A DNA stretch of 64,000 nt from Lewinellaceae bacterium (lineage in GTDB: Bacteria > Bacteroidota > Bacteroidia > Chitinophagales > Saprospiraceae): assembly GCA_016711435.1 (NCBI GenBank), contig JADJSY010000006.1, positions 1 through 64,000 on the forward strand. Reading direction: 5' to 3'. Position 1 is the stretch's first letter. Every line of letters begins with the position of its first letter. Positions 10,898 through 19,149 of this stretch are shown here, in pieces. The notes below the pieces were generated by a model. It searched no databases and was not told where the DNA came from. It was given only the letters and a program-made list of their open reading frames with translations. The translations under genes were made by a program, and so were the position numbers.

Positions 10898-12380
10898 CTA
10901 ATCCGAATTGCTCACAAACGCCACCTTTTTCCCATCCGGCGACCAGGAAGGCGTATTGATGCTGCCCTGACCGCCGTAGAAATACGCAATCACAACAGGT
11001 TTGCCGCCTGAAACGGGCATTTTTCGCAGGTATACGTGCTGGTAAAACGGATGGTCGTCTGCCGCCACTTCGGGCGGATAGGACAGGAATACAATCCATT
11101 TGCCGTCGGGTGAAATATGTGGAAACCAGTTGTTGTAGGCATCATCGGTGAGCTGCACCTGCTCTTTCCCGTTGGATTTCATGCGCCAGAGTTGCATTTT
11201 TCCGGTTCGGGCCGAATTAAAATAAATGTGTTTCCCATCGGGGCTGTATTCGGAGCCGTCGTCGAGGCCTTCTGAATCCGTCAGCGGATTTGCAAATTTG
11301 ACCGCGCCTGAAAATTTGTACAAATGTTGCGCTGGGGGCAGTGTGGGTCGTCAGCCTTTACCGCCGTCGGGCGACCAGCCGTGCAGGTACGAGGGGCCGA
11401 TGGGGGTTATTTGTTTCGGTATTCCGCCGCCTACCGGTACGGTATAAATCATCGAACCGAATTTGGGATCGCCGCTGGAACTGCTCAGGCCCAGCATTTT
11501 CCCGTCGAAGGAAAGTACATGGTCGTTGTTGATATGTTTGACAAAATCGGTGTTCAAAACTTCCGTTTTTTGGGTGGCTATATCAAAGCGATAGATCAAT
11601 CCTTCGCAGTTGTAAATCAGCGACTTATCATCGGTGTCCAGTTGGGCGCCTGCAAGGATTTGGGGTCGGAAAACAACACTTTCCGCTGTCCGCTGCCCAC
11701 ATCCACTACCTCGATATGGCTGCCGATGTAGTCGCGGTAGGGCTGAAAACCTGGTTTCGCTGGAATAACAATGCGCATTGTCGAACCCGGCTGTTCCACC
11801 ACATCCTTGTTGGGAGCAAATGAACAAACCCGCGTAAACTCTTCCGGCAGGTCGAAATCGGGCACTTCCACCGTCCAGAATGGTTCGCCGAAACGGGCCA
11901 CCGACAGGAAAAACTCCTGCCCCGGCGTTCCAGTTCGATCACATCCGGCATTTTTACGGGCGATTTCACTTCTTCTATATTGGCGCCTGCTACTTTTCGG
12001 TATTGAATGGCGGTCAGCCCGTCGCCGTGAACCGTAGCGCAGACCATCGCTGACGAAGTATCGAGACCTGCGCGGAACATCCAGCCGAATTTGCGGTGCG
12101 GGTCGACGCCCTGGCCGAGCAGTTTGCCCCGGCATTGCAGGATGACATTGCCTTTTACCTGCTTGGAGGCATAGTGTAATTCGTCTTTTTTAAACCAGAT
12201 ATTGGCTCCGGCGCCGCTGAGCCGATACGACTGGGTGGCGGCATCAAATTCTGTTTTGCCGGGGTGCAGCACCGGGCCGACGTCGGTGCTTTGCTCAAAA
12301 ATGCCCAATGGATTTTGTGCGCTCAACATTTGAAAACCAAATAAAAAAGCGGAAGAATAGAGAAATCGAAGAATTTTCAT
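10898..12380 (-). pseudogene. TolB-like PD40 beta-propeller protein with N-terminal lectin-like domain, frameshifted
   Basis: Signal peptide MKILRFLYSSAFLFGFQMLSA, then a concanavalin/DUF1349-like domain (VGPVLHPGKTEFD, WMFRAGLDTSSAMVCATVHG), then PD40/WD40-like blades with the recurring SPDGK motif (SPDGKHIYFNSARTG, SPDGKWIVFLS, SWSPDGKKVAFVS). The restored length is about 490 residues. Frames change near 11940, near 11640 and between 11323 and 11370; in the last case one blade also looks partly deleted. Homologues are periplasmic or secreted and usually labelled TolB-like; a Tol-Pal role should not be assumed. It is divergent from the DUF5916 gene at 12576. Confidence 0.7.
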
Positions 12381-12575
12381 GCGAAACTTTTTTATCCCAC
12401 AGAATTACGAAGGTTTTTTCAGTTATTGCAGCGATGTTACATCTGCTACCCTATTCTGGTTGATTTGCCCCCCCGGAGTGTATTTCTAAGACAAAATATC
12501 CGGAACTATATTCTCCATGAAGCCTGATTGAAGGATGTGATAACTATTTTAAAAGAAAAGAGTAAAAAGAGAACA

Positions 12576-14810
12576 ATGCACTTGCGAATAGAAAACATTC
12601 TGAAGAAAACCCTGTCCTTACTCCTGCTATCCTCTTGTTCCCCTGTCCTCGCGCAGGACGCAGAAATATTCCCGCCGGATTCCATCAAAAAAGAAATCAT
12701 TGCCGTCGAAATCGGCACGGCTGTCCGTATCGACGGCTTAATGAATGAGGCGGAATGGAAAACGTCGGCTGCTTCCGGTCATTTTGTACAAATTGAACCC
12801 AAGCAGGGCGAGTCGCCCAATTATGAGACGGAATTTCGGGTGCTGTATAACCGGCAGTTCCTGTATTTCGGTATTTTCTCCCGCGACTCCTCCGGCAAAA
12901 AATCCATCCGGGCCACCGATTTCAAACGGGATTTTGACATCCGCCAGCACGACCAGGTGGGCTTGTCTTTTGACGGATTCAATGACCGGCGAAACGCCAT
13001 GGCTTTCGGCGCCAATCCGTACGGCGTACAACGGGATTTACTCACGTTCGACGATACTTATTACGACATCGACTGGGACGGGCTCTGGCGTGTGCGTACC
13101 AGCAGAACCGACTCCGGATGGGTTGCCGAAATAGCGATTCCATGGCAGACGCTGCGGTACCGCAAGTCAGCCGACACGGTACAGCACTGGGGTTTTAATA
13201 TTTTCCGGAACCGGCGCCTGACGAATGAAATCACCGCTTTTTCCCCCTACCCGCGCGCGTTCAGTGCGCAACGTATGGAGTATGCCGGCGTTCTAAAAAA
13301 CCTGCGACCGCCGCCGCCGAAACCCAATGTCCGCATCCAGCCTTACATTTTGACTTCCTACGACCGTTACAAGGGTTTTGATCCGGGTATAAAACCCGAA
13401 CAAACGAGGTTGAAAGCGGGCGGTGATCTGAAATGGGCCATCAACCCGAATTCCGTGCTGGACCTGACCGCCAACACGGATTTTGCGCAAGCCGACGCCG
13501 ACCGGCAGGTCAATAATGTCACGCGTTTTTCCGTCTTTTTCCCGGAACGAAGGCAGTTTTTCCTGGAAAATGCCTCCCTTTTCGGGGTGGGCGTCGGTCA
13601 GTCCATCGACGGTTCGGGGGGAAGTATGCGCATACAACCATTTTTTAGCAGAACTATCGGGCTGGATAATGCCGGAAACCCGATTCCGATCGACGCCGGC
13701 GGAAGGTATGTGCACCGGTCATCCAGGCGAAATTACGGGGCCATGTTGATACGCCAGCGCGAGTTGGACGAAAGTCCGGGCACTAACTTCTTTGTCGGCA
13801 GGTTTTCTGAAAACTTCGGAGCGCAAAACAGGATCGGAGGTTTGGTGACGGTCAAAAACCAACCCGGCGGCAGCAATATCGTCAGTACGATAGACGGATT
13901 TTTTCGCCTGGGAGAGTCTAATTCACTTACCGCGATGGTGATGCATTCCAATGCAGGCGCTTCCGGCCGAAGCGGTTTTGCCGGTATTGCCCAGTTTTAC
14001 AACTCGACGAATAGACATAAAATCTGGTGGACGCAATCCGTTGTGACAAAGGATTTTAACCCCGAGATGGGATTTGTGGCACGGCACGATATTCTGGGCA
14101 CTACGCCCGGCATGAACTGGTTTTACCGGGGGCGTTTGTTGCCATTCAAGAAACTGATCCGCGCTTTTGAACCTGGTTTTCTGCCCGAGTTTTACCACCA
14201 GGTTTCGACCGGAAAATTGGTGGAAAGGCAATTGTTGTTTTTCCCCGTCTGGATTAATTTTCAAAAAGGGGGTTATTTCGGTTATTCCGTAAACCCTACT
14301 TATCAGGGCCTGACAGAATCATTTGAACCTTTGGGGATAAAAATCGCAACGGGCGACTATCATTATTTCCGCCAGCAGTTCTGGTATAGTACCGACCCGT
14401 CCAAAATAATCAATTTGTTGGGGCAAACGGATTGGGGCACCTATTTCAATGGCCGGCTTTTCTCCACCGATCTAACGCTGCAATTTGCGCCACTGCCGCA
14501 CGTTTCCATCGCGGGGCGTTTCAATCGTAATTCTTTCCGGGAAGTAGGCGAAAACAAAACAACCCAAAGCATTGATTTATATAGTATTGAAGGGCGTTTT
14601 GCCTTGAATCCGCGCCTGCAACTGATCGGATTTTATCAAAAAAACTCCGAGAATAAATCCGACAATTACAACATCCGGCTGGCCTGGGAATATAGTCCTT
14701 TGTCTTATGTCTATGTGGTCTTAAATAAGCGCGGATTTGAGGAACTCAATCAAATACGCAAAAATGAAGATCATGCCGTACTAAAGCTCAGTTATTTAAA
14801 ACAGTTTTGA
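12576..14810 (+). CDS. DUF5916 protein with CBM9-like N-terminal domain (paralog 2)
   Basis: An intact 744-residue protein. ATG 12576 is chosen over TTG 12528 because it begins a signal peptide (MHLRIENILKKTLSLLLL, cut after VLAQ). A CBM9-like sandwich follows (VRIDGLMNEAEWKT, EPKQGES, LYFGIFSRDSSG, DIDWDGLWRVRTSR, GWVAEIAIPWQTLRYR), then the DUF5916 part (NTDFAQADADRQVNNVTRFS, VFFPERRQFFLEN), whose alternating strands and aromatic C-terminus (SYLKQF) suit an outer-membrane barrel. The family often sits near peptidases and TonB-dependent receptors; function is unproven. Its stop codon directly abuts the stop of the convergent rsmD with no spacer. Confidence 0.85.
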   Translation: MHLRIENILKKTLSLLLLSSCSPVLAQDAEIFPPDSIKKEIIAVEIGTAVRIDGLMNEAEWKTSAASGHFVQIEPKQGESPNYETEFRVLYNRQFLYFGIFSRDSSGKKSIRATDFKRDFDIRQHDQVGLSFDGFNDRRNAMAFGANPYGVQRDLLTFDDTYYDIDWDGLWRVRTSRTDSGWVAEIAIPWQTLRYRKSADTVQHWGFNIFRNRRLTNEITAFSPYPRAFSAQRMEYAGVLKNLRPPPPKPNVRIQPYILTSYDRYKGFDPGIKPEQTRLKAGGDLKWAINPNSVLDLTANTDFAQADADRQVNNVTRFSVFFPERRQFFLENASLFGVGVGQSIDGSGGSMRIQPFFSRTIGLDNAGNPIPIDAGGRYVHRSSRRNYGAMLIRQRELDESPGTNFFVGRFSENFGAQNRIGGLVTVKNQPGGSNIVSTIDGFFRLGESNSLTAMVMHSNAGASGRSGFAGIAQFYNSTNRHKIWWTQSVVTKDFNPEMGFVARHDILGTTPGMNWFYRGRLLPFKKLIRAFEPGFLPEFYHQVSTGKLVERQLLFFPVWINFQKGGYFGYSVNPTYQGLTESFEPLGIKIATGDYHYFRQQFWYSTDPSKIINLLGQTDWGTYFNGRLFSTDLTLQFAPLPHVSIAGRFNRNSFREVGENKTTQSIDLYSIEGRFALNPRLQLIGFYQKNSENKSDNYNIRLAWEYSPLSYVYVVLNKRGFEELNQIRKNEDHAVLKLSYLKQF

Positions 14811-15347
14811 TCATCTGAAAAAGCTCAAAATTGTTTTCCCGTAATTCCGCACATCCACCAGGTTCGGGTGTTCCAGAAAATCATGATAAGGATTGTGTTC
14901 CAACACAAAAAGTCCATCGGGCAGCAACAGGTTTTTTTCAAAAATCAGGTTTGGAATAATATCGATGGTGGGCAGCGCGTAAGGCGGTCCCGCAAAAATA
15001 TAATCGTATTGCGAGGTAGCGTGTTCGATAAAACGGAACACATCCATCTGCATAATTTTCAACTGCGCTTCGATACCCAGCGTCTGCGCCGTTTTGCGTA
15101 CAAACCGCACGGCGTCGGGGAATTTGTCCACATAAGTCACATCCTCGCAGCCACGAGAAATAAACTCATAACTGTGGCTGCCTGTGCCGCCGAACAGGTC
15201 GAGCACCTTCACCGCCTCAAAATCAAGTTGATTGTTGAGAATATTAAACAGCGCCTCTTTCGCATAGTCCGTAGTCGGGCGGGTAGGCCAATTGTCTGCG
15301 GGGGGCGTGAAGCGCCGGCCCTTGAATTTTCCTCCAATTATTCGCAT
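14811..15347 (-). CDS. rsmD: 16S rRNA (guanine966-N2)-methyltransferase RsmD
   Basis: 178 residues, normal length. The family start MRIIGGKFKGRRF is present, with the SAM-binding VLDLFGGTGS, VTYVDKFPDAV, and catalytic motif IV in IFAGPPYALP. In most RsmD proteins motif IV reads (D/N)PPY; here the first position is glycine. RsmD methylates G966 in helix 31 of 16S rRNA in the 30S subunit. In Bacteroidota it is usually next to a DUF3822 gene, as here (15450-16292, same strand), with a 102 bp gap containing a dispersed repeat. Confidence 0.92.
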   Translation of the reverse strand: MRIIGGKFKGRRFTPPADNWPTRPTTDYAKEALFNILNNQLDFEAVKVLDLFGGTGSHSYEFISRGCEDVTYVDKFPDAVRFVRKTAQTLGIEAQLKIMQMDVFRFIEHATSQYDYIFAGPPYALPTIDIIPNLIFEKNLLLPDGLFVLEHNPYHDFLEHPNLVDVRNYGKTILSFFR

Positions 15348-15355
15348 CTAGAGCA

Positions 15356-15434
15356 GTTATCCGTTATTAGTTATTGGTTATCAGTGTTGATAATCAAGCA
15401 TTTGCAAAAAATTTAGTCTAAACTAACTTTGCAC
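15356..15434 (+). repeat. Dispersed promoter-bearing repeat, copy 1 (full length)
   Basis: About 79 bp beginning GTTATCCGTTATTAGTTATT and ending ACTTTGCAC. The same sequence recurs at 36666-36728 (reverse), 48050-48084 (truncated) and 55161-55239 (full length). This copy contains TTTG (15401-15404), 19 nt, then TAACTTTG (15424-15431), the Bacteroidota housekeeping promoter pattern. It points rightward, antisense to the DUF3822 gene. Confidence 0.85.
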
Positions 15435-15449
15435 ACCTACTTAGACAAA

Positions 15450-16292
15450 TTAAAGCATGCTAAAAACGTCGAACCAGTAATACGATGGTAAATCGACCGC
15501 ACTCTGCGGCAACTGCACCGACGAAGGCAGCGGCGCAAACCGAATGTTGCGGATGTAACGCCGCAGCAGGCGGAAGATTTCCGAATCTTCCAGCAAATTC
15601 CCGCTCAGCACCAGCGGCAATTCCAGCGGATTGAGTTTAAACTGCTCATAGGCCAATAGCACAAAATACAAGGCATCGTTGGCGTGCTGGAAAGAGAAAC
15701 TATTGTAAAACAACAGATTGCGCCGTTCAAATACGGCAACCTGCACCGACTGGAACCGGAAATGAACAAAAACCTGATGGTCTGTATAATCCGCTATATG
15801 ATGAAATGCCTGTAATAAAGGTACGGATAAATGGGTGCTGGAAACGATCGTCGAATGATGCAATGGAAGCAGTTTAAACAGCGATGTTTCAATTGCATAC
15901 ACTAAAAAACAGTCGAAGACGGGCAGCGATTCATACAAATACTCGACTGAAACGCCCGGCCGAAGCAAAATTTTGAAATAATCGGACAGGTGATCGGGGT
16001 TGAATAGCCGGCGCGGCACCAATGTGACCTGCGGTTCCGCCCAAGCCCACTGCGATTTGGCAAAAGTGTATTGAAGGGCAGGTTCCTGACCCAGGAGCAT
16101 ACGAATTTGATGTTGGGATTGGCCGGGCGGAGACCCCTGAAAATTCCAGGTCTGCAATGCCCATACTTTACCTGTATCGGACACAACAGCGAGCGCTAAC
16201 CCGTCGGCGCCCACCACCATCCAGCGCAGGCATTGCCCGGCAGTTTCAGCGTTCAGACGCTTGTCAACAAAAGAAAAAACAGATTTATCCAT
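15450..16292 (-). CDS. DUF3822 family protein
   Basis: A 280-residue cytoplasmic protein starting MDKSVFSFVDKRLNAETAGQ, with DUF3822 features: an actin/ASKHA-like N-terminal half (LRWMVVGADGLALAVVSDTG) and a second half with the strand VFVHFRFQSVQVAVFERRNL and LELPLVLSGNLLEDSEIF. The function is uncharacterised. The conserved linkage to rsmD just downstream is seen across the phylum and suggests shared expression rather than a known joint role. Complete, with no unusual residues visible. Confidence 0.82.
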   Translation of the reverse strand: MDKSVFSFVDKRLNAETAGQCLRWMVVGADGLALAVVSDTGKVWALQTWNFQGSPPGQSQHQIRMLLGQEPALQYTFAKSQWAWAEPQVTLVPRRLFNPDHLSDYFKILLRPGVSVEYLYESLPVFDCFLVYAIETSLFKLLPLHHSTIVSSTHLSVPLLQAFHHIADYTDHQVFVHFRFQSVQVAVFERRNLLFYNSFSFQHANDALYFVLLAYEQFKLNPLELPLVLSGNLLEDSEIFRLLRRYIRNIRFAPLPSSVQLPQSAVDLPSYYWFDVFSML

Positions 16293-16423
16293 GCTAAAAA
16301 AATGACCGGAAACCAGAACGGCAGCACGATCAGCGCAAAAAAGCGCGTGAATTTACTGCGAATTCAGATTTCCGGTCGTTTTTTCGGATATCGTTTTAAA
16401 AATCTCCCCTGCAACAGGTCTGA

Positions 16424-16831
16424 TTAACTCTTGGCAACTACCGCTTGTTCGCCGATTTTACAGGAACCGTTGTAGCGCGCACCTTCCTCCACAATCATCG
16501 TTTTGGCGGTAATATTTCCTTCTATGACCGCGCTATCCATCAGGTGCAGGGCTTCTTTGATATAAAGATCGCCTTTGATTTTCCCTTTGATAGCGGCATC
16601 ACGGGCATGAATATTCCCCTGCACATAACTGGTGTCGCCCATGACAAAACGTTTGTCAACTTTCACTTCACCGTGAATGGCGCCGTCGAGGCGCACATTT
16701 TCATTGCAGGCAAACTTGCCTTCAATGACAGTACCCTTGGCGATTACTGTTGTGGCCGACCCTTCTTTGTCTGTGCCATTCAGGGTGCTGCTCGCCGGAC
16801 TGGTTTTCTCTTTTGTATTGCTTCCGAACAT
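16424..16831 (-). CDS. Bactofilin (polymer-forming cytoskeletal protein)
   Basis: 135 residues, the normal bactofilin size. After a Ser/Thr-rich disordered start (MFGSNTKEKTSPASS) comes the repeating beta-helix pattern with a period near 17 residues: TVIAKGTVIEGKFACNENV, VRLDGAIHGEVKVDK, VQGNIHARDAAIKGKIKGD, MDSAVIEGNITAKTMIVEEG. Bactofilins assemble into nucleotide-free filaments on the inner membrane that localise wall enzymes and shape cells. It lies upstream of DUF3822 on the same strand (131 bp gap); its own upstream region shares the divergent gap with tsaD and a long inverted repeat. Confidence 0.92.
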   Translation of the reverse strand: MFGSNTKEKTSPASSTLNGTDKEGSATTVIAKGTVIEGKFACNENVRLDGAIHGEVKVDKRFVMGDTSYVQGNIHARDAAIKGKIKGDLYIKEALHLMDSAVIEGNITAKTMIVEEGARYNGSCKIGEQAVVAKS

Positions 16832-16871
16832 CGTTCAACGGAGATTTTAAAAATTTCTGGACAGTATGTTG

Positions 16872-16995
16872 TGTTTGGTGTTTAGTGTTTAGTGTTTCGG
16901 GCGCTTCGCTTTTGGCGACTGTGTGTGTTTTGGCCAAATTGCGGACAATCGCCAAAGGCGAAGCGCCCGAAACACTAAACACTAAACACCAAACA
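16872..16995. repeat. Long intergenic inverted repeat B (47 bp arms)
   Basis: Arms 16872-16918 and 16949-16995 with one mismatch and a 30 nt loop that contains a TTGGCCAA palindrome. The outer part is a GTGTTTA-type short-period motif; the inner core is GGGCGCTTCGCT. It lies between divergent genes (bactofilin and tsaD), so it is not a simple convergent terminator. It is closely related in sequence to inverted repeat E at 31909-32034. Confidence 0.85.
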
Positions 16996-17056
16996 CCAAT
17001 CATGCCAAATCCAAACCCGTTTCCGGGCAGGCTTCCTGTAATGGCAACAAAAGTCG

Positions 17057-17064
17057 TAGCTTTG
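17057..17064 (+). promoter_or_regulatory. Possible -7 box (TAGCTTTG) upstream of tsaD
   Basis: TAGCTTTG matches the Bacteroidota -7 consensus TAnnTTTG, 52 bp before the chosen tsaD ATG. No good TTTG is seen at the expected -33 position, so the assignment is tentative. Confidence 0.35.
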
Positions 17065-17115
17065 TAGCCACAAAAACAAATGAAATGCGTATTATTTATT
17101 GACTGTCAGTTTCAT

Positions 17116-18108
17116 ATGAATACAATAATTTTAGCCATTGAATCTTCCTGCGACGATACTTCTGCCGCAATTATTCAAAACGGGGCCGTACTTTCCAATT
17201 GTGTAGCCAACCAGGAAGCGCACCGGCTATACGGAGGAGTCGTCCCGGAAGTGGCTTCCCGGGCGCACCAGGCGAATATTGTGCCGGTGGTAGACGTGGC
17301 TATACAGAAAGCCGGGGTTCGCAAGGAAGATATTACTGCGGTGGCTTTTACCCGTGGACCGGGATTGATGGGATCTTTGCTGGTAGGCACTTCTTTTGCC
17401 AAGGCTTATGCACTCGCATTTGATTTGCCGCTGATCGAGGTAAACCACATGCACGCGCATGTTTTGGCACATTTTGCGGAGGAACCAAAACCCGCTTTTC
17501 CGTTTTTGTGCCTGACTGTGAGCGGCGGCCATACGCAGATCGTACTGGTGCGCGACTACCTGGACATGGAAATCATCGGCGAAACCCTGGACGATGCCGC
17601 AGGCGAAGCATTTGACAAAACCGGGAAAATTCTCAACCTCGGCTACCCTGCCGGGCCGCTGATCGACCAATACGCGCGCCTGGGTCAGCCGCGGTTTCCA
17701 TTTCCCGAACCTGCTATTGCTGGATACAATTTCAGTTTCAGCGGATTGAAAACCAGCATTTTGTATTTTCTGAAAAAGGAAATGGCAGCTAATCCGGGCT
17801 TTATCGAACAAAATCTGAATGATATCTGCGCATCGGTGCAGATTAGTATTGTCACCATTTTGTTGAAAAAACTGCGCAAGGCAGCCCGGGAAACCGGTAT
17901 TCGGGAAATCGCCATTGCAGGCGGTGTAAGCGCCAATTCGGGTTTGCGGCAGGCGCTTCAGGAAATGGGCGACCGCGAAGGCTGGAATACTTATATCCCG
18001 GCCTTCCAGTATTGTACCGATAATGCAGGCATGATCGGTGTGGCGGCTTACTATAAATATTTAAAAGGGGAATTTTGCGGTCAGGATGCTGTGCCGTTCG
18101 CGCGCTGA
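17116..18108 (+). CDS. tsaD: tRNA N6-adenosine threonylcarbamoyltransferase TsaD
   Basis: A 330-residue, complete TsaD/Kae1/Gcp protein that transfers the threonylcarbamoyl group to A37 of ANN-decoding tRNAs. ASKHA-fold and metal-site motifs are visible: ILAIESSCDDTSAAI, GVVPEVASRAHQ, FTRGPGLMGSLLVG, the iron-binding HMHAHVLAHF, SGGHTQIVLV, DDAAGEAFDKTGKIL, IAGGVSANSGLR and CTDNAGMIG. ATG 17116 (MNTIILAIESSCDDT) is preferred over the upstream in-frame ATG 17080 because it matches the family N-terminus. Its partner TsaC is at 7777-8349; TsaB and TsaE are not in the window. Confidence 0.95.
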   Translation: MNTIILAIESSCDDTSAAIIQNGAVLSNCVANQEAHRLYGGVVPEVASRAHQANIVPVVDVAIQKAGVRKEDITAVAFTRGPGLMGSLLVGTSFAKAYALAFDLPLIEVNHMHAHVLAHFAEEPKPAFPFLCLTVSGGHTQIVLVRDYLDMEIIGETLDDAAGEAFDKTGKILNLGYPAGPLIDQYARLGQPRFPFPEPAIAGYNFSFSGLKTSILYFLKKEMAANPGFIEQNLNDICASVQISIVTILLKKLRKAARETGIREIAIAGGVSANSGLRQALQEMGDREGWNTYIPAFQYCTDNAGMIGVAAYYKYLKGEFCGQDAVPFAR

Positions 18109-18110
18109 AG

Positions 18111-18346
18111 TACCGGCGGCTTTAGCCGCAGGAAAATGTAAAGCGGCAGGAGGCGGGGTCGTAAGACCCGGCACGGCAGTAACCTTGGCTTGTCAACAAA
18201 CTAAGCCATTGGGTATCAACCATTTTTGAGCCGGACGCTACCGCCGTGCGGGTCTTGACGGGGCACAACCTATATCCCCTTATCCTAAATCATATAGTTT
18301 AGATGCGTTTGCCCTGCCGGATATCCGGCGGCTCAAGCCGCCGGTA
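18111..18346. repeat. Nested GC-rich REP-like inverted repeat element
   Basis: The outer arms TACCGGCGGCTTTAGCCGC (18111-18129) and its near-complement 18328-18346 (two mismatches) enclose a second imperfect pair around AAGACCCG...CACGGC (18155-18181 with 18239-18262). Each end is itself a hairpin (CGGCTTTAGCCG, GCGGCTCAAGCCGC). The element starts 3 bp after the tsaD stop codon. It resembles the element at 41936-42093 in having a CTTTAGC core. Confidence 0.7.
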
Positions 18347-19149
18347 TGGGCAAAAAAAATGTCGAAATACCTTTGCAGATATTTCGACATGGAAAAGTGC
18401 ATCATTTGGGACCCAACTTCATCGTTGGACAAACAGGGGGTAGGTGTTTTCAAAAGGTTGTTTTCAAATGGACATTCTGGCGCTCCGTTGCCGGAGACTT
18501 ACACTTGGGATCGTACAGGGTGGTATGCGGTCTTTGGCGTTTGGCGTTTGGAATCGATCAATTTGTTTTCAAAAGTTGGTTTTTTGGGCACTGACCGAGT
18601 GCGCTATATTGCTACAACATACTCGTATTGATACGCTTTCAATTGGTTTGGGTGGCCCTTGGGGTAGGCATTATTTGGCTCGATGAGTAGTTTTTCAGAA
18701 AGGAAGAGCATGTTTTACTTATAATCTCATGGTTGGTTTTTCAAGGCCTTTTCCTGGATTCCCCGGGCGAAATCCTGACAGTGATCCGTCGTCGGCCCCC
18801 GCCAATTGACTTTTATCGGAGACACTGCCAGGCATAAAATCGCTCGGGTTGGGTAGTTTGGTGTTTGTTTATTTATGGGGTATGGTTTATGGGGCGGTTT
18901 CAGGGGTTGGTTTTAAGGGTGATTTCACTCGGTTTTGTTTTGTTTGTTTTCTTTTCGTTTTTGATAGCACAAAGATGCAGGCTCGACCCCTGCGCGTTCA
19001 AACACAGATTTTGAGATTACTTCCAAAGTATTTGGCAGGCAATTCGGCTTTTTTTCTGATTTTTGCCCTGTTGTTTTCGGTTCTGATTCACACTGAAACA
19101 ATATAAAAACGCTTTTTTCATCAAAAAAAGCCCAGTTACCCGCCATTTC
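18347..19149. other. About 800 bp without a recognisable gene
   Basis: T- and G-rich sequence between the REP-like element and the gene at 19150. Frames of 70-90 codons on both strands have no recognisable similarity, no clear start context and low-complexity composition, so none is called. Near 18974-18994 a small hairpin resembles a tRNA T-arm (GCAGG/CCTGC stem), but no other tRNA arms accompany it. Confidence 0.6.

Noticed and set aside
18346..18690. Reading frames of 80-90 codons after tsaD
   Set aside because: No similarity to a family, overlapping frames equally long, low-complexity composition and no start context.
18960..19010. tRNA-like T-arm (GCAGG/CCTGC stem around CTCGACC)
   Set aside because: No D-arm, anticodon arm or acceptor stem can be found on either strand at the right distances, and the adjoining sequence is T-rich spacer.
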